DNA of 64,000 bases from an uncultured Oceanospirillaceae bacterium (GTDB lineage Bacteria; Pseudomonadota; Gammaproteobacteria; Pseudomonadales; Balneatricaceae), in assembly GCA_937138495.1 (NCBI GenBank), contig CAKZPE010000009.1, positions 1 through 64,000 on the forward strand, written 5' to 3'. The notes beneath the pieces were generated by a model that was not told the origin of the DNA, did not search any database, and saw nothing but the letters and a program-made list of their open reading frames with translations. Position 1 is the first letter of the stretch; each line of letters opens with the position of its first letter. Positions 19,860 through 29,042 of this stretch are shown one piece after another. Position numbers and translations under genes: made by a program.

Positions 19860-20435
19860 TCACGCCGAATCATTTTCCAGCATATCTTTTAACCGGGCAT
19901 CGATTTCTTCGCTGGAGAGATCGTCCACGTGTTCGGTCCATTTCTCATGAATTTCAGCCAGGCGCTGATCGTGTTCGTTGCGTAGCTGTTTGCGCAAAGC
20001 CGCAGCTATATAGCGAGCTTTACGTTGCGGGGTGTTCAGCTCCAGGCGGGGAACTGATGTGGATTTTCCATCGTCATCTACGGCAACCATGGTGAAGTAG
20101 CAGCTATTTGTGTGGCGTTCTTCGCCACTGTGGATGTCTTCAGCAACGACTTTTACACCCACCTCCATGGTTGAGCGTCCTACATGATTGATTGAGGAGT
20201 AGAAGGTTACCAGCTCGCCAACTCTGACCGGCTGTTTAAAGTGAACCTGATCAACAGACAGAGTAACAACGTAATGTTTGCTGAAGTGACTGGCACAGGC
20301 GTAGGCCACCTGGTCGAGAATTTTAAGCAGGGCGCCGCCGTGAACATTTCCTGAAAAGTTGGCCATGTCCGGCGTCATCAGCATGGTCATGGAGATCGAA
20401 TCTTTACTCTTACTACCGGTAAAATTGCTGCTCAT
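19860..20435 (-). CDS. Acyl-CoA thioesterase (hotdog fold, YciA-like)
   Basis: This 191-aa protein contains the hotdog motif GNVHGGALLKILDQVAYACA near residues 29-46. VDQVHFKQPVRVGELV and MEVGVKVVAEDI are further family blocks. It hydrolyses acyl-CoA to free fatty acid and CoA, with the catalytic aspartate in LLKILDQ. The C-terminal third is charged and likely helical. It is convergent with the SDR gene and downstream of pabB on the same strand. Its physiological substrate is unknown. Confidence 0.88.
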   Translation of the reverse strand: MSSNFTGSKSKDSISMTMLMTPDMANFSGNVHGGALLKILDQVAYACASHFSKHYVVTLSVDQVHFKQPVRVGELVTFYSSINHVGRSTMEVGVKVVAEDIHSGEERHTNSCYFTMVAVDDDGKSTSVPRLELNTPQRKARYIAAALRKQLRNEHDQRLAEIHEKWTEHVDDLSSEEIDARLKDMLENDSA

Positions 20436-20552
20436 AGCCTACCTCTGGGATCAGTTTCGAGATCGATGAACTCCAGTATAGGCAGTGAATTTTAAAAAAG
20501 TTATCCGGATCAGTGGCTTGCGGGATGAATTGCAATCAAAACGGGTAGTAAG

Positions 20553-20577
20553 TTTCAGCCTGAGGTACAGGCTGAAA
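20553..20577. other. Stem-loop between pabB and the thioesterase gene
   Basis: Perfect 10-bp arms TTTCAGCCTG / CAGGCTGAAA enclose a five-base loop. Downstream of pabB on the minus strand no T-run follows the stem, so it is not a classical terminator for pabB. Confidence 0.5.
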
Positions 20578-20592
20578 AAGAGCAGGCGCTGA

Positions 20593-22011
20593 TCAGTCCA
20601 GGCCGTCTTCCAGGGCCTGTAACAGATTGTTTACCTTATTATAGGTTTCCTGGTATTCGTCGGCGGTTTCTGAGTCGGCGACAATGCCGCCACCGGCCCA
20701 GCAATGGATCTGATTTTTATGGCACAGCAGTGTGCGGATGGTAATGCTGCTGTCGAACCGGCCGGAAAAACTCATATAGCCGATAGAGCCGCAATAGATA
20801 GAGCGGCGGTTGTGCTCCAGCTCTTCAATGATTTCCATTGCACGGATTTTGGGTGCGCCGGTAATTGAGCCGCCCGGGAAGCTGTGTTCCAGCAGGTCCA
20901 GCGGCGTTTTATCACTGTCCAGCATGCCCGTGATGGTGCTTACCAGGTGGTGAACATTGGCATATGACTCGATATCAAACAGCTTCGGTACTTTTACGCT
21001 GCCGTGTTGGCAAACCTTGCTGATGTCATTGCGCAGAAGGTCGACAATCATCAGGTTTTCGGCCCGGTCTTTCTCGCTGTCGAACAGTTCCTGTGCCAGA
21101 TCCTGATCTTCTTCGGGTGTCTTGCCCCGTGGGCGGGTGCCTTTAATTGGCTTGGTGGTTACCTTGCCTTCATCGACTTCCAGAAACTGTTCCGGTGATA
21201 ATGACAGAATGCTGCCCTGCGGGGTTTCTATGTAAGCAGAATAGGGAGTGGGTGCCTTGGCACGCAATTTCAGGTATGCCTGCCAGGTATCGCCTTCATA
21301 ACCGGCTTTAAAGCGCTGGGCGAAATTGACCTGATAGCAATCGCCAGCCTGAATGTAGTCGCTGACTTTATCCAGGGCGTCATAATAATCCTGCTCTGAC
21401 AAATTGCTGCTAAAGCGCTGTGTCAGCGCAAAGTCACGGTCTGCCGGCGGGTGTTCCAGCCCGGCTTCGATATCCGTTTTAATGGCCTCTGCAGCGGACT
21501 GATCCATCAGGGGGGTTGTGACTAGCTGAGTACATTTTTCCTGATGATCGACGATGATCGCCCAGGGGTAGATCGCCGCCTGCATATCCGGCAGCTCCTG
21601 GTCCTGCGGGTTCAGTTCCGGCAGGGCTTCAAGGCTGCGCCCCAGGTCATAGGAAAAATAACCGATCATGCCGCCGCAAAATGGCAGGCCACTGATTGTT
21701 TTGTCTGCAGGAGGCTGACAGTGTTCAGCATGGGCCTGATACATCGCCTGCAGATGGCTGAACGGGTTGCCGCTGAGGGATTCGGTATCGCCAGCTTTAG
21801 TCAGGGTCGTTACACCGTGCTGATAACTAAGTTGTGCCACAGGCGCAGCAGCAATGATATCGTAGCGACCGAAACCTGACCGGGGCTTTCCGCTATCAAG
21901 AAACACCGGCGCATTCAGCTGGCGAATTGCCGCAAAGTATGGGCAGGCATCATCTAGATAGGGAAGAGGGAACAGTCTGTACACCGGGTAAGCCTTTTGT
22001 TGTAGCTGCAA
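20593..22011 (-). CDS. pabB: Aminodeoxychorismate synthase component I PabB
   Basis: This 472-aa chorismate-utilising enzyme makes 4-amino-4-deoxychorismate for folate synthesis, using ammonia from PabA. The diagnostic PIKGTRPRG (lysine as in PabB, where anthranilate synthase TrpE has PIAGT) identifies it. Other catalytic blocks are ENLMIVDLLRNDI, PGGSITGAPKIRAMEIIEELE and GSIGYMSF. The N-terminal lobe contains LPFCGGMIGYFSYDLGR. No pabA or pabC is adjacent. The 222-bp region to the divergent alpha/beta hydrolase has no clear operator. Confidence 0.94.
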   Translation of the reverse strand: MQLQQKAYPVYRLFPLPYLDDACPYFAAIRQLNAPVFLDSGKPRSGFGRYDIIAAAPVAQLSYQHGVTTLTKAGDTESLSGNPFSHLQAMYQAHAEHCQPPADKTISGLPFCGGMIGYFSYDLGRSLEALPELNPQDQELPDMQAAIYPWAIIVDHQEKCTQLVTTPLMDQSAAEAIKTDIEAGLEHPPADRDFALTQRFSSNLSEQDYYDALDKVSDYIQAGDCYQVNFAQRFKAGYEGDTWQAYLKLRAKAPTPYSAYIETPQGSILSLSPEQFLEVDEGKVTTKPIKGTRPRGKTPEEDQDLAQELFDSEKDRAENLMIVDLLRNDISKVCQHGSVKVPKLFDIESYANVHHLVSTITGMLDSDKTPLDLLEHSFPGGSITGAPKIRAMEIIEELEHNRRSIYCGSIGYMSFSGRFDSSITIRTLLCHKNQIHCWAGGGIVADSETADEYQETYNKVNNLLQALEDGLD

Positions 22012-22233
22012 GAGTCATTGCGTAACGGACAGGTTAGCCCTTGTGAGACTCTGTGTCCGGTTTAAAGAGGGCGATTGTAACCATCTGGCCCTATGAATGC
22101 GAGTACATTGGCGGGAATAGGGCACAATATTACGCATCCGGAGCAGTTTGCCTGTTTTGGCAGAAACGAAGGCGATTGGTGTACACTCAACCGACTGTTT
22201 ACCTGTGGTTTTTCAGAATATTAACGAGTGATT

Positions 22234-23094
22234 ATGAAGTTTCCCTATACCCTGCAGACCGATATTTTCCAGCGACCTGATCAACAGGTTTTTTACCGTC
22301 TATACCGGCATAAAGACAATCATTCGGGGCGGCGGCTGGTACTGTTACACGGTGCTGGCGTGGCGGGTGAGGATACCTGGCAGGCGCTGCTGACGCATCT
22401 TGAGCTATGGTCAGAAATTCTGGTGCCGGACCTTCGGGGAATGGGGCAGACAGTTTCACCGGACGGTGGTGAGTATCCGTATACCGCACAAGAAGTAGTG
22501 ACTGATGTTGCGCAGTTGCTAAGCCATCTTAACTGGCAGCGTTTTGATCTGGCGGGCTACTCAATGGGCGGGCTTATTTCAATGCTATATAAGCAGCAGT
22601 ACAGTCAGCATGTTGAGAAGCAGTATTTGCTGGAGTCGGCGGCGGTAGACCGGGGTGACTGGCAAGCCAGTCTTGAGCTTCGGAGGCAGTATATGCAGGC
22701 GGCTGAATATCTGGACTCGGATCCGGAAGAAGGTGTTCGGCAATTTTTGGATACTATTTCACCCAACCGTAAAGTCTCGCCGCTGGTCGAAAAGGTTACA
22801 ATTGAGCGTCTTGCCAGCCGCCCGGATGGCTTTGCTTATGCACTTAAGTGCGTCACGGATGCCTTACACGGTGTTGACCGGGAAGCGCTGGTGGCTGCTC
22901 AGGGAGATGTCAGCAGTTTTATTGGTGGCAACAGTGTGGCAGCGATGCATGAGTATCAGCGTACGTTAGCAGAGCGGCTGCCTAACTGGCATTACTATAT
23001 GGTTGCGGGTACCGATCATTCTCTGCCATTTCAGAAACCACGGCAGATAGCCCGGATAATGCAGGCGGAATTAGAGCGTTATCTGGCTGGCTGA
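22234..23094 (+). CDS. Alpha/beta hydrolase
   Basis: This 286-aa protein has the alpha/beta hydrolase layout. The oxyanion region is VLLHGAGVAGEDTW, the nucleophile elbow is GYSMGGLIS (Ser in G-x-S-x-G), and a C-terminal histidine lies in AGTDHSLPF. The substrate is unknown. The fold covers esterases, lipases and C-C hydrolases, and no linked pathway gene helps. I preferred the ATG at 22234 over the GTG two codons earlier because ACGAG sits at a normal distance. A terminator follows at 23207. Confidence 0.8.
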   Translation: MKFPYTLQTDIFQRPDQQVFYRLYRHKDNHSGRRLVLLHGAGVAGEDTWQALLTHLELWSEILVPDLRGMGQTVSPDGGEYPYTAQEVVTDVAQLLSHLNWQRFDLAGYSMGGLISMLYKQQYSQHVEKQYLLESAAVDRGDWQASLELRRQYMQAAEYLDSDPEEGVRQFLDTISPNRKVSPLVEKVTIERLASRPDGFAYALKCVTDALHGVDREALVAAQGDVSSFIGGNSVAAMHEYQRTLAERLPNWHYYMVAGTDHSLPFQKPRQIARIMQAELERYLAG

Positions 23095-23109
23095 AGAAAT
23101 TTCATAAAG

Positions 23110-23147
23110 TGTCGACAATTTTTCTTTACCGGGAAACTGTCGACAAT
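23110..23147 (+). promoter_or_regulatory. Tandem TGTCGACAAT sites downstream of the hydrolase gene
   Basis: TGTCGACAAT occurs at 23110-23119 and again at 23138-23147, a start-to-start spacing of 28 bp. Both share the core of the perfect palindrome at 23401 near the gntR start. They are likely auxiliary binding sites for that GntR regulator. Confidence 0.5.
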
Positions 23148-23206
23148 CCTGATTAAGCGCTGTATTTCCTCTCATTTCTTATTCTGATGTTTTCTTGGCA
23201 ATCAAT

Positions 23207-23242
23207 TTAAGCCTTTAGCCATCAGGGGTTAAGGCTTTTTTC
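23207..23242 (+). terminator. Intrinsic terminator after the alpha/beta hydrolase
   Basis: The arms AAGCCTT and AAGGCTT enclose a partly paired loop (23209-23237) and run into a T-rich tail. It separates the hydrolase from the propionate cluster. Confidence 0.75.
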
Positions 23243-23400
23243 TATTTTTTCATATTCTGTCTACCCGGATTCTGATTCATTATTCGCAGGCTAAAAATAG
23301 CTTAGGGATTACCCTTATACTTTTGTATTATGTTGACAGATTGCCCATAAAACCGCCTTGACGGGCTATAATATGGGCTGTATCGTTAGTTCACAATTTA

Positions 23401-23414
23401 GATTGTCGACAATC
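23401..23414 (+). promoter_or_regulatory. Perfect palindrome GATTGTCGACAATC before gntR (probable autoregulatory operator)
   Basis: This 14-bp perfect palindrome ends 11 nt before the gntR ATG. It has the form expected for a GntR/FCD dimer. A -10-like TATAAT at 23367-23372 lies just upstream, so binding here would block transcription of gntR and the prp genes. Confidence 0.6.
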
Positions 23415-23425
23415 TGGAAAATAAT

Positions 23426-24136
23426 ATGACTGAAGTCTCTGAAGTTGCAGTAGCAGACCAGCCAATCAGTAACAGCGAATTGCGCACGCTGGCTGATAAG
23501 GTTTGCGAGCAGTTAGTAACTGCCATTGTTAAGGGTGATATTCCACCAGGCCATAAGATCAGCGAGCCTGAACTGGCACGCACTTACGGTATCAGTCGCG
23601 GGCCATTGCGGGAGGCGATTCGCCGTCTTGAAGGTTTGCGGTTAGTGGTTCGGGTACCTCACGTTGGTGCCCGGGTCGTGTCACTGAACACCGATGAATT
23701 GCTGGAAATTTATCACGTACGTGAAGCGCTTGAAGGCATGGCCAGCCGACTGGCGGCGGTCAAAATGTCTCAGGCAGAAATCGACAGCGTACGCGAGTTG
23801 TTACATGAGCATGAAGCCAGCATCGAGAAGATTGATGGGCATGCGTACTTTCAGAAAGAAGGGGATCTTGATTTCCATTTTCGGATCGTACAGGGCAGCC
23901 ATAACGATAAGCTGATGGAGTTACTGGGCGGTGAGCTTTATCACCTGGTGCGGATGTACCGTTATCAGTTCAGTGTCTCCAAGTCCCGCCCACAGCGGGC
24001 CCTGAAAGAACATCACAGAATTCTGGACGCCATTGAAGAGGGCGATGGTGAGTTAGCCGAAATTCTGATGCGTCGCCATATCAGTACGGCGCGCCGCAAT
24101 ATAGAAGTTAAGTTGACCGATCAGCAGAAAGACTGA
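23426..24136 (+). CDS. GntR-family (FCD) regulator of the methylcitrate cluster
   Basis: This 236-aa protein has an N-terminal winged helix-turn-helix (ADKVCEQLVTAIVKGDIPPGHKISEPELARTYGISRGPLREAIRRLEGLRLV). The C-terminal all-helical FCD ligand-binding domain contains YHVREALEGMASRLAA, the metal-binding type residues DLDFHFRIV and a final EHHRILDAIEEGD. It directly precedes prpB, as in Pseudomonas, and should regulate propionate catabolism in response to a methylcitrate-cycle intermediate. This differs from the sigma54-dependent PrpR of E. coli. The 14-bp palindrome at its own start suggests autorepression. Confidence 0.9.
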   Translation: MTEVSEVAVADQPISNSELRTLADKVCEQLVTAIVKGDIPPGHKISEPELARTYGISRGPLREAIRRLEGLRLVVRVPHVGARVVSLNTDELLEIYHVREALEGMASRLAAVKMSQAEIDSVRELLHEHEASIEKIDGHAYFQKEGDLDFHFRIVQGSHNDKLMELLGGELYHLVRMYRYQFSVSKSRPQRALKEHHRILDAIEEGDGELAEILMRRHISTARRNIEVKLTDQQKD

Positions 24137-24172
24137 CCGGTCTGAACCGAGTACCTACATAGGGAGTCACTT

Positions 24173-25066
24173 ATGTCGCAGCAACTGACCGCCGGCGGAC
24201 GTTTCCGTCAGGCTCTGGCCGAGACCAAACCACTACAGATTCTGGGCACCGTGAATGCCTACCATGCAATGATGGCGGAGCGGGTTGGTCACAAAGCTAT
24301 CTACCTTTCCGGTGGTGGTGTTGCGAATGCGTCCTACGGGTTACCTGATCTGGGAATGACATCTCTGAACGATGTTTTGGAAGATGTACGCCGTATTACT
24401 GATGCGGTTGAAACCCCCTTGCTGGTAGACATTGATACTGGCTGGGGCGGGGCATTTAACATTGCCAAAACCGTGCGCAATATGACCAAGGCAGGTGCCG
24501 CTGCGGTTCATATTGAAGATCAGGTAGCGCAGAAGCGCTGTGGCCACCGGCCGAATAAAGAAATCGTTAGCCTGGAAGAAATGGTTGATCGGGTGAAAGC
24601 CGCAGTTGATGCCAAAACTGACGATGACTTTTTTATTATTGCCCGTACTGATGCGTTCCAGCAGGACGGTCTGAATGCGGCGGTTGAGCGGGCGCAGGCC
24701 TGTCTGGAAGCCGGTGCTGACGGTATTTTTGCTGAAGCAGTACACACCCTGAGTGATTACCGGGCATTTGCCGAAGGCATTAACGGTGCACACCTGTTAG
24801 CGAATATTACGGAGTTCGGTGCTACGCCTCTGTTCAATAAGCAGGAGCTGGCCGAAAACGGTGCCACCATGGTGCTGTACCCGTTATCTGCGTTCCGGGC
24901 GGCTAATCAGGCTGCGCTGAATGTGTATGAAGCAATTCTGCGCGACGGTGACCAGAAAGCGGTTGTCGACAGTATGCAAACCCGTATGGATCTTTATGAC
25001 TTCCTGAATTACCACGATTTTGAGCAAAAGCTCGATGCGTTGTTTCAGGAAGGCAAGAATAAGTAA
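24173..25066 (+). CDS. prpB: 2-methylisocitrate lyase PrpB
   Basis: This 297-aa isocitrate-lyase-superfamily enzyme cleaves 2-methylisocitrate to succinate and pyruvate. It shows the active-site motif QKRCGH with the catalytic cysteine, metal-binding DIDTGWGG and HIEDQVAQK, and ARTDAFQ. The substrate tail [16 protein letters not shown] end is present as [17 protein letters not shown] precedes the ATG. It is the first enzyme gene of prpB-prpC-acnD-prpF and lies 36 nt after gntR. Confidence 0.96.
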   Translation: MSQQLTAGGRFRQALAETKPLQILGTVNAYHAMMAERVGHKAIYLSGGGVANASYGLPDLGMTSLNDVLEDVRRITDAVETPLLVDIDTGWGGAFNIAKTVRNMTKAGAAAVHIEDQVAQKRCGHRPNKEIVSLEEMVDRVKAAVDAKTDDDFFIIARTDAFQQDGLNAAVERAQACLEAGADGIFAEAVHTLSDYRAFAEGINGAHLLANITEFGATPLFNKQELAENGATMVLYPLSAFRAANQAALNVYEAILRDGDQKAVVDSMQTRMDLYDFLNYHDFEQKLDALFQEGKNK

Positions 25067-25119
25067 CGATTAGTATGTTTGGCCGGTGTTTTTCCCGGCC
25101 CGGTGTGAGGAGACATATC

Positions 25120-26250
25120 ATGGCTGAAGCGAAGAAGTTGGGCGGTGCAGGTCTGCGGGGGCAGTCTGCCGGTGAAACGGCACTGTGTACTGTGGGGCAG
25201 TCCGGTGCGGGTCTTACCTACCGTGGTTATGACATTAAAGAGCTGGCGGATAAAGCTCAGTTTGAAGAAGTTGCGTATTTGCTGTTGTACGGAAAATTGC
25301 CGAATATGGGTGAGCTGGAAATGTACAAAGCCCGCCTGAAAGAGATGCGCAGCCTGCCAGCGGCATTACTGACCGTACTGGAAAACATTCCTGCTGATGC
25401 GCATCCGATGGATGTGATGCGAACCGGTTGTTCCATGTTGGGTAACCTGGAAACGGAACAGGATTTTGCAGAACAGCATCATCATATTGACCGCATGCTG
25501 GCGGCCTTCCCGGGCATTATTAATTACTGGTACAACTACAGTCATCACGGTAAACGCATCAGCGTTGAAACTGATGCCGATTCCATTGCTGAACAGTTCC
25601 TCTGGACCCTGCATGACAAAAAACCTGAGTCGCTGCATGTCGAAGTGATGCATGCGTCTCTGATTCTGTACGCTGAGCATGAGTTCAATGCGTCTACCTT
25701 TACTGCCCGTGTATGTGCATCCACCTTGTCGGATATTCACAGCTGCGTTACAGCGGCGATCGGTTCACTGCGTGGCCCGCTGCATGGCGGAGCGAACGAA
25801 GCCGCGATGGCTATGATCGAAAACTGGCGCAGTGCCGATGAGGCAGAAGCTGAAGTGATGGGTATGCTGGCCCGCAAAGATAAGATCATGGGGTTCGGTC
25901 ATGCAATTTACCGTGAATCTGATCCCCGTAATGCGATCATTAAAGAATGGTCGAAAAAGCTCTCTGAGCAGGTGGGTGATGAATACCTGTATGCGGTTTC
26001 CGAGCGGGTTGAATCTGTGATGTGGCGCGAGAAGAAACTGTTCTGTAATGCGGATTTCTTCCATGCATCTGCCTATAACTTTATGGGCATTCCAACCAAA
26101 TTATTCACGCCAATCTTTGTGTGCTCACGAGTCGCAGGCTGGACAGCCCACGTTATGGAGCAAAGAGCCAACAACCGGATTATCCGCCCGTCGGCGGATT
26201 ATACCGGTCCTGATTCTGCAGACTGGGTTGCGATCGAAGATCGTCCTTAA
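25120..26250 (+). CDS. prpC: 2-methylcitrate synthase PrpC
   Basis: This 376-aa citrate-synthase-family enzyme condenses propionyl-CoA with oxaloacetate. Motifs are GLTYRGYDIKELA near the start, the first active-site histidine in GPLHGGANEAAM, the second in MGFGHAIYRESDPR, and the aspartate-containing NADFFHASAYNFMGIPTKLFTPIF. Its position between prpB and acnD favours PrpC over citrate synthase. I chose the ATG at 25120 with GAGGAG upstream; the longer frame would extend into the prpB-prpC spacer. Confidence 0.95.
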   Translation: MAEAKKLGGAGLRGQSAGETALCTVGQSGAGLTYRGYDIKELADKAQFEEVAYLLLYGKLPNMGELEMYKARLKEMRSLPAALLTVLENIPADAHPMDVMRTGCSMLGNLETEQDFAEQHHHIDRMLAAFPGIINYWYNYSHHGKRISVETDADSIAEQFLWTLHDKKPESLHVEVMHASLILYAEHEFNASTFTARVCASTLSDIHSCVTAAIGSLRGPLHGGANEAAMAMIENWRSADEAEAEVMGMLARKDKIMGFGHAIYRESDPRNAIIKEWSKKLSEQVGDEYLYAVSERVESVMWREKKLFCNADFFHASAYNFMGIPTKLFTPIFVCSRVAGWTAHVMEQRANNRIIRPSADYTGPDSADWVAIEDRP

Positions 26251-26253
26251 CCT

Positions 26254-26274
26254 GGGCGCTGTGTGAGTCAGCGC
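26254..26274 (+). other. Stem-loop in the prpC-acnD spacer
   Basis: The arms GGCGCTG and CAGCGCC enclose a 7-nt loop directly after the prpC stop. No T-run follows. It may stabilise the upstream mRNA or reduce read-through into acnD, whose start is about 120 nt downstream. Confidence 0.5.
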
Positions 26275-26391
26275 CGCTTCGCTTTCAACAGCCGGAGCGG
26301 CGATTAAATCTTATAAAAAAGGGGAGCCGGCACCGCAATTGCTGTGTGCAAGGCTTCGCTTGTGTAAAAAATACTGACGGGTCCTGATGCT

Positions 26392-28980
26392 ATGAATACT
26401 GCAAACCGTAAACCGTTGCCGGGTACGCCGCTGGATTACTTTGATACGCGCGCTGCTATCGAAGCGATTCAGCCGGGTGCTTATGCTGGCCTTCCTTATA
26501 CTTCCCGTGTGTTAGCCGAACAGTTGGTGCGCCGCTGCGACCCTGCGGCTCTGACCGATTCCCTGAAGCAGATTATTGAACGTAAGCGTGATCTTGATTT
26601 CCCGTGGTATCCGGCGCGTGTGGTGTGTCATGACATTCTGGGGCAAACCGCACTGGTGGATCTGGCGGGTTTACGGGATGCAATTGCTGATCAGGGCGGT
26701 GACCCGGCGAAGGTTAATCCGGTAGTGCCCACTCAGCTGATCGTGGACCATTCACTGGCAGTTGAGCACGGCGGTTTTGACCCTGAAGCATTCGAGAAAA
26801 ACCGGGCCATTGAAGACCGTCGTAATGAAGACCGTTTCCATTTTATTGAGTGGACTAAAACGGCCTTTGAGAATGTGGATGTAATTCCGGCCGGTAACGG
26901 CATCATGCACCAGATTAACCTGGAAAAAATGTCACCGGTGATTCAGTCCCGTGACGGTATTGCCTATCCGGATACCTGTGTCGGGACTGACAGTCATACG
27001 CCACACGTGGATGCGCTGGGCGTTATCGCTATTGGCGTGGGTGGCCTGGAAGCTGAAAATGTCATGCTGGGCCGTGCATCCATGATGCGCCTGCCGGATA
27101 TCATCGGTGTGGAGCTGACCGGTAAGCGTCAGCCGGGCATTACTGCTACAGATATTGTTCTGGCGCTGACTGAGTTTCTGCGTAAAGAGCGGGTGGTGTC
27201 TGCCTATCTCGAGTTCTTCGGTGAAGGTGCCCGGGATCTGACCATCGGTGACCGTGCGACCATTGCCAATATGACACCTGAGTTCGGTGCATCTGCCGGT
27301 ATGTTCTATATCGATGAACAGACCATTGATTATCTGAAGCTGACCGGCCGTGAACCTGAACAGGTTGAGCTGGTTGAAAATTATGCGAAAACCACCGGTC
27401 TGTGGGCGGATGATCTGGCTAACGCTGAATATGAGCGGGTGCTGACGTTTGATTTGTCTTCGGTGTGTCGCAACATGGCTGGCCCTTCTAACCCACACCG
27501 CCGTTTGCCGACTTCCGAGCTGGCCGAGCGGGGCGTTGCCGGTAGCTGGGAAGAAAAGCCCGGTGAAATGCCGGACGGAGCCGTCATCATTGCAGCGATC
27601 ACCAGCTGTACCAATACCAGTAATCCCCGCAACGTGGTGGCGGCCGGTCTGGTTGCCCGTAAGGCTAACGAGTTAGGTTTGTTACGTAAGCCCTGGGTGA
27701 AGTCATCTTTTGCACCGGGTTCTAAAGTTGCCCGCCTGTATCTTGAAGAAGCCGGGTTGCTGTCTGAGCTTGAAGCCCTGGGCTTTGGCATTGTGGCGTA
27801 TGCCTGCACGACCTGTAACGGTATGAGCGGTGCGCTTGATCCGGCGATCCAGCAGGAAGTCATCGACCGGGATCTTTACAGCACCGCAGTGCTTTCCGGT
27901 AACCGTAACTTTGACGGCCGGATTCATCCGTATGCCAAGCAGGCTTTCCTGGCTTCGCCGCCACTGGTGGTGGCCTACGCCATCGCCGGTACCGTACGCT
28001 TCGATATTGAAAAAGATGTACTGGGTACGGATAAAAACGGTAATCCGATTACCCTTAAAGATATCTGGCCAAGTGATGAAGAAATCGATGCGATCGTGGC
28101 ATCCAGCGTGAAGCCGGAACAGTTCAAGCAGGTATATATTCCAATGTTTGATCTGGGTAAGGCTGAGCAAGCTGAAAGTCCGCTGTACGACTGGCGTCCA
28201 CAGAGTACGTATATTCGCCGTCCGCCATACTGGGAAGGTGCACTGGCCGGTGCCCGTGGTCTTAAGGGGATGCGTCCGCTGGCAGTGCTGGGGGATAACA
28301 TCACCACAGATCACCTGTCGCCTTCCAATGCGATTCTGGCAAGCAGTGCCGCCGGTGAGTATCTGGCGCACATGGGGCTGCCGGAAGAAGATTTCAACTC
28401 CTATGCGACGCACAGGGGTGATCACCTGACAGCACAGCGGGCAACGTTTGCTAACCCGAAACTGCTCAATGAAATGTGCCGTGATGACAGCGGTGAGGTT
28501 ATTCAGGGGTCTCTGGCCCGCGTTGAACCGGAAGGGCAGCAGACCCGCATGTGGGAGGCCATTGAAACCTATATGGAACGCAGCCAGCCGCTGATCATTG
28601 TTGCCGGTGCGGATTACGGTCAGGGGTCATCCCGTGACTGGGCCGCCAAAGGTGTACGTCTGGCGGGTGTTGAAGCCATTGTTGCTGAAGGCTTTGAACG
28701 TATTCACCGGACGAACCTGGTGGGTATGGGAGTTCTGCCGCTGGAATTTAAAGCAGGTGAAACCCGGGAAACCTATGGCATTGACGGTACTGAATGCTTT
28801 GATGTCATTGGAGAGCGCACGCCACGGGCACAGCTGACACTGCTGATTCACCGTACCAATGGTGAGACTGTTGAAGTGCCGGTGACCTGCCGTCTGGATA
28901 CCGCAGAAGAGGTATCTGTATATGAAGCCGGCGGTGTGTTACAGCGCTTTGCCAAAGACTTTCTTGAAGGTAACGCATAA
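26392..28980 (+). CDS. acnD: Fe-S-dependent 2-methylcitrate dehydratase AcnD
   Basis: This 862-aa aconitase-superfamily enzyme dehydrates 2-methylcitrate to 2-methyl-cis-aconitate. The three cluster-ligating cysteines are visible as ITSCTNTSNP (Cys406) and ACTTCNGMSG (Cys472 and Cys475), the spacing found in aconitases. GADYGQGSSRDWAAKG is the swivel-domain active site. With prpF adjacent it replaces the cofactor-independent dehydratase PrpD. It is the same gene order as in Pseudomonas and Shewanella. Confidence 0.95.
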   Translation: MNTANRKPLPGTPLDYFDTRAAIEAIQPGAYAGLPYTSRVLAEQLVRRCDPAALTDSLKQIIERKRDLDFPWYPARVVCHDILGQTALVDLAGLRDAIADQGGDPAKVNPVVPTQLIVDHSLAVEHGGFDPEAFEKNRAIEDRRNEDRFHFIEWTKTAFENVDVIPAGNGIMHQINLEKMSPVIQSRDGIAYPDTCVGTDSHTPHVDALGVIAIGVGGLEAENVMLGRASMMRLPDIIGVELTGKRQPGITATDIVLALTEFLRKERVVSAYLEFFGEGARDLTIGDRATIANMTPEFGASAGMFYIDEQTIDYLKLTGREPEQVELVENYAKTTGLWADDLANAEYERVLTFDLSSVCRNMAGPSNPHRRLPTSELAERGVAGSWEEKPGEMPDGAVIIAAITSCTNTSNPRNVVAAGLVARKANELGLLRKPWVKSSFAPGSKVARLYLEEAGLLSELEALGFGIVAYACTTCNGMSGALDPAIQQEVIDRDLYSTAVLSGNRNFDGRIHPYAKQAFLASPPLVVAYAIAGTVRFDIEKDVLGTDKNGNPITLKDIWPSDEEIDAIVASSVKPEQFKQVYIPMFDLGKAEQAESPLYDWRPQSTYIRRPPYWEGALAGARGLKGMRPLAVLGDNITTDHLSPSNAILASSAAGEYLAHMGLPEEDFNSYATHRGDHLTAQRATFANPKLLNEMCRDDSGEVIQGSLARVEPEGQQTRMWEAIETYMERSQPLIIVAGADYGQGSSRDWAAKGVRLAGVEAIVAEGFERIHRTNLVGMGVLPLEFKAGETRETYGIDGTECFDVIGERTPRAQLTLLIHRTNGETVEVPVTCRLDTAEEVSVYEAGGVLQRFAKDFLEGNA

Positions 28981-29042
28981 CTGTTAATGTAAACGGCCTG
29001 CTGCGGTTTAATCGTGGCGGGCATTTAATCAGGAATTGAATT

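Noticed and set aside
23333..23372. TTGACA (23333) plus TATAAT (23367) as a gntR promoter
   Set aside because: The spacing is 28 bp, far from the 16-18 bp needed. The TATAAT alone is kept only as a possible -10.
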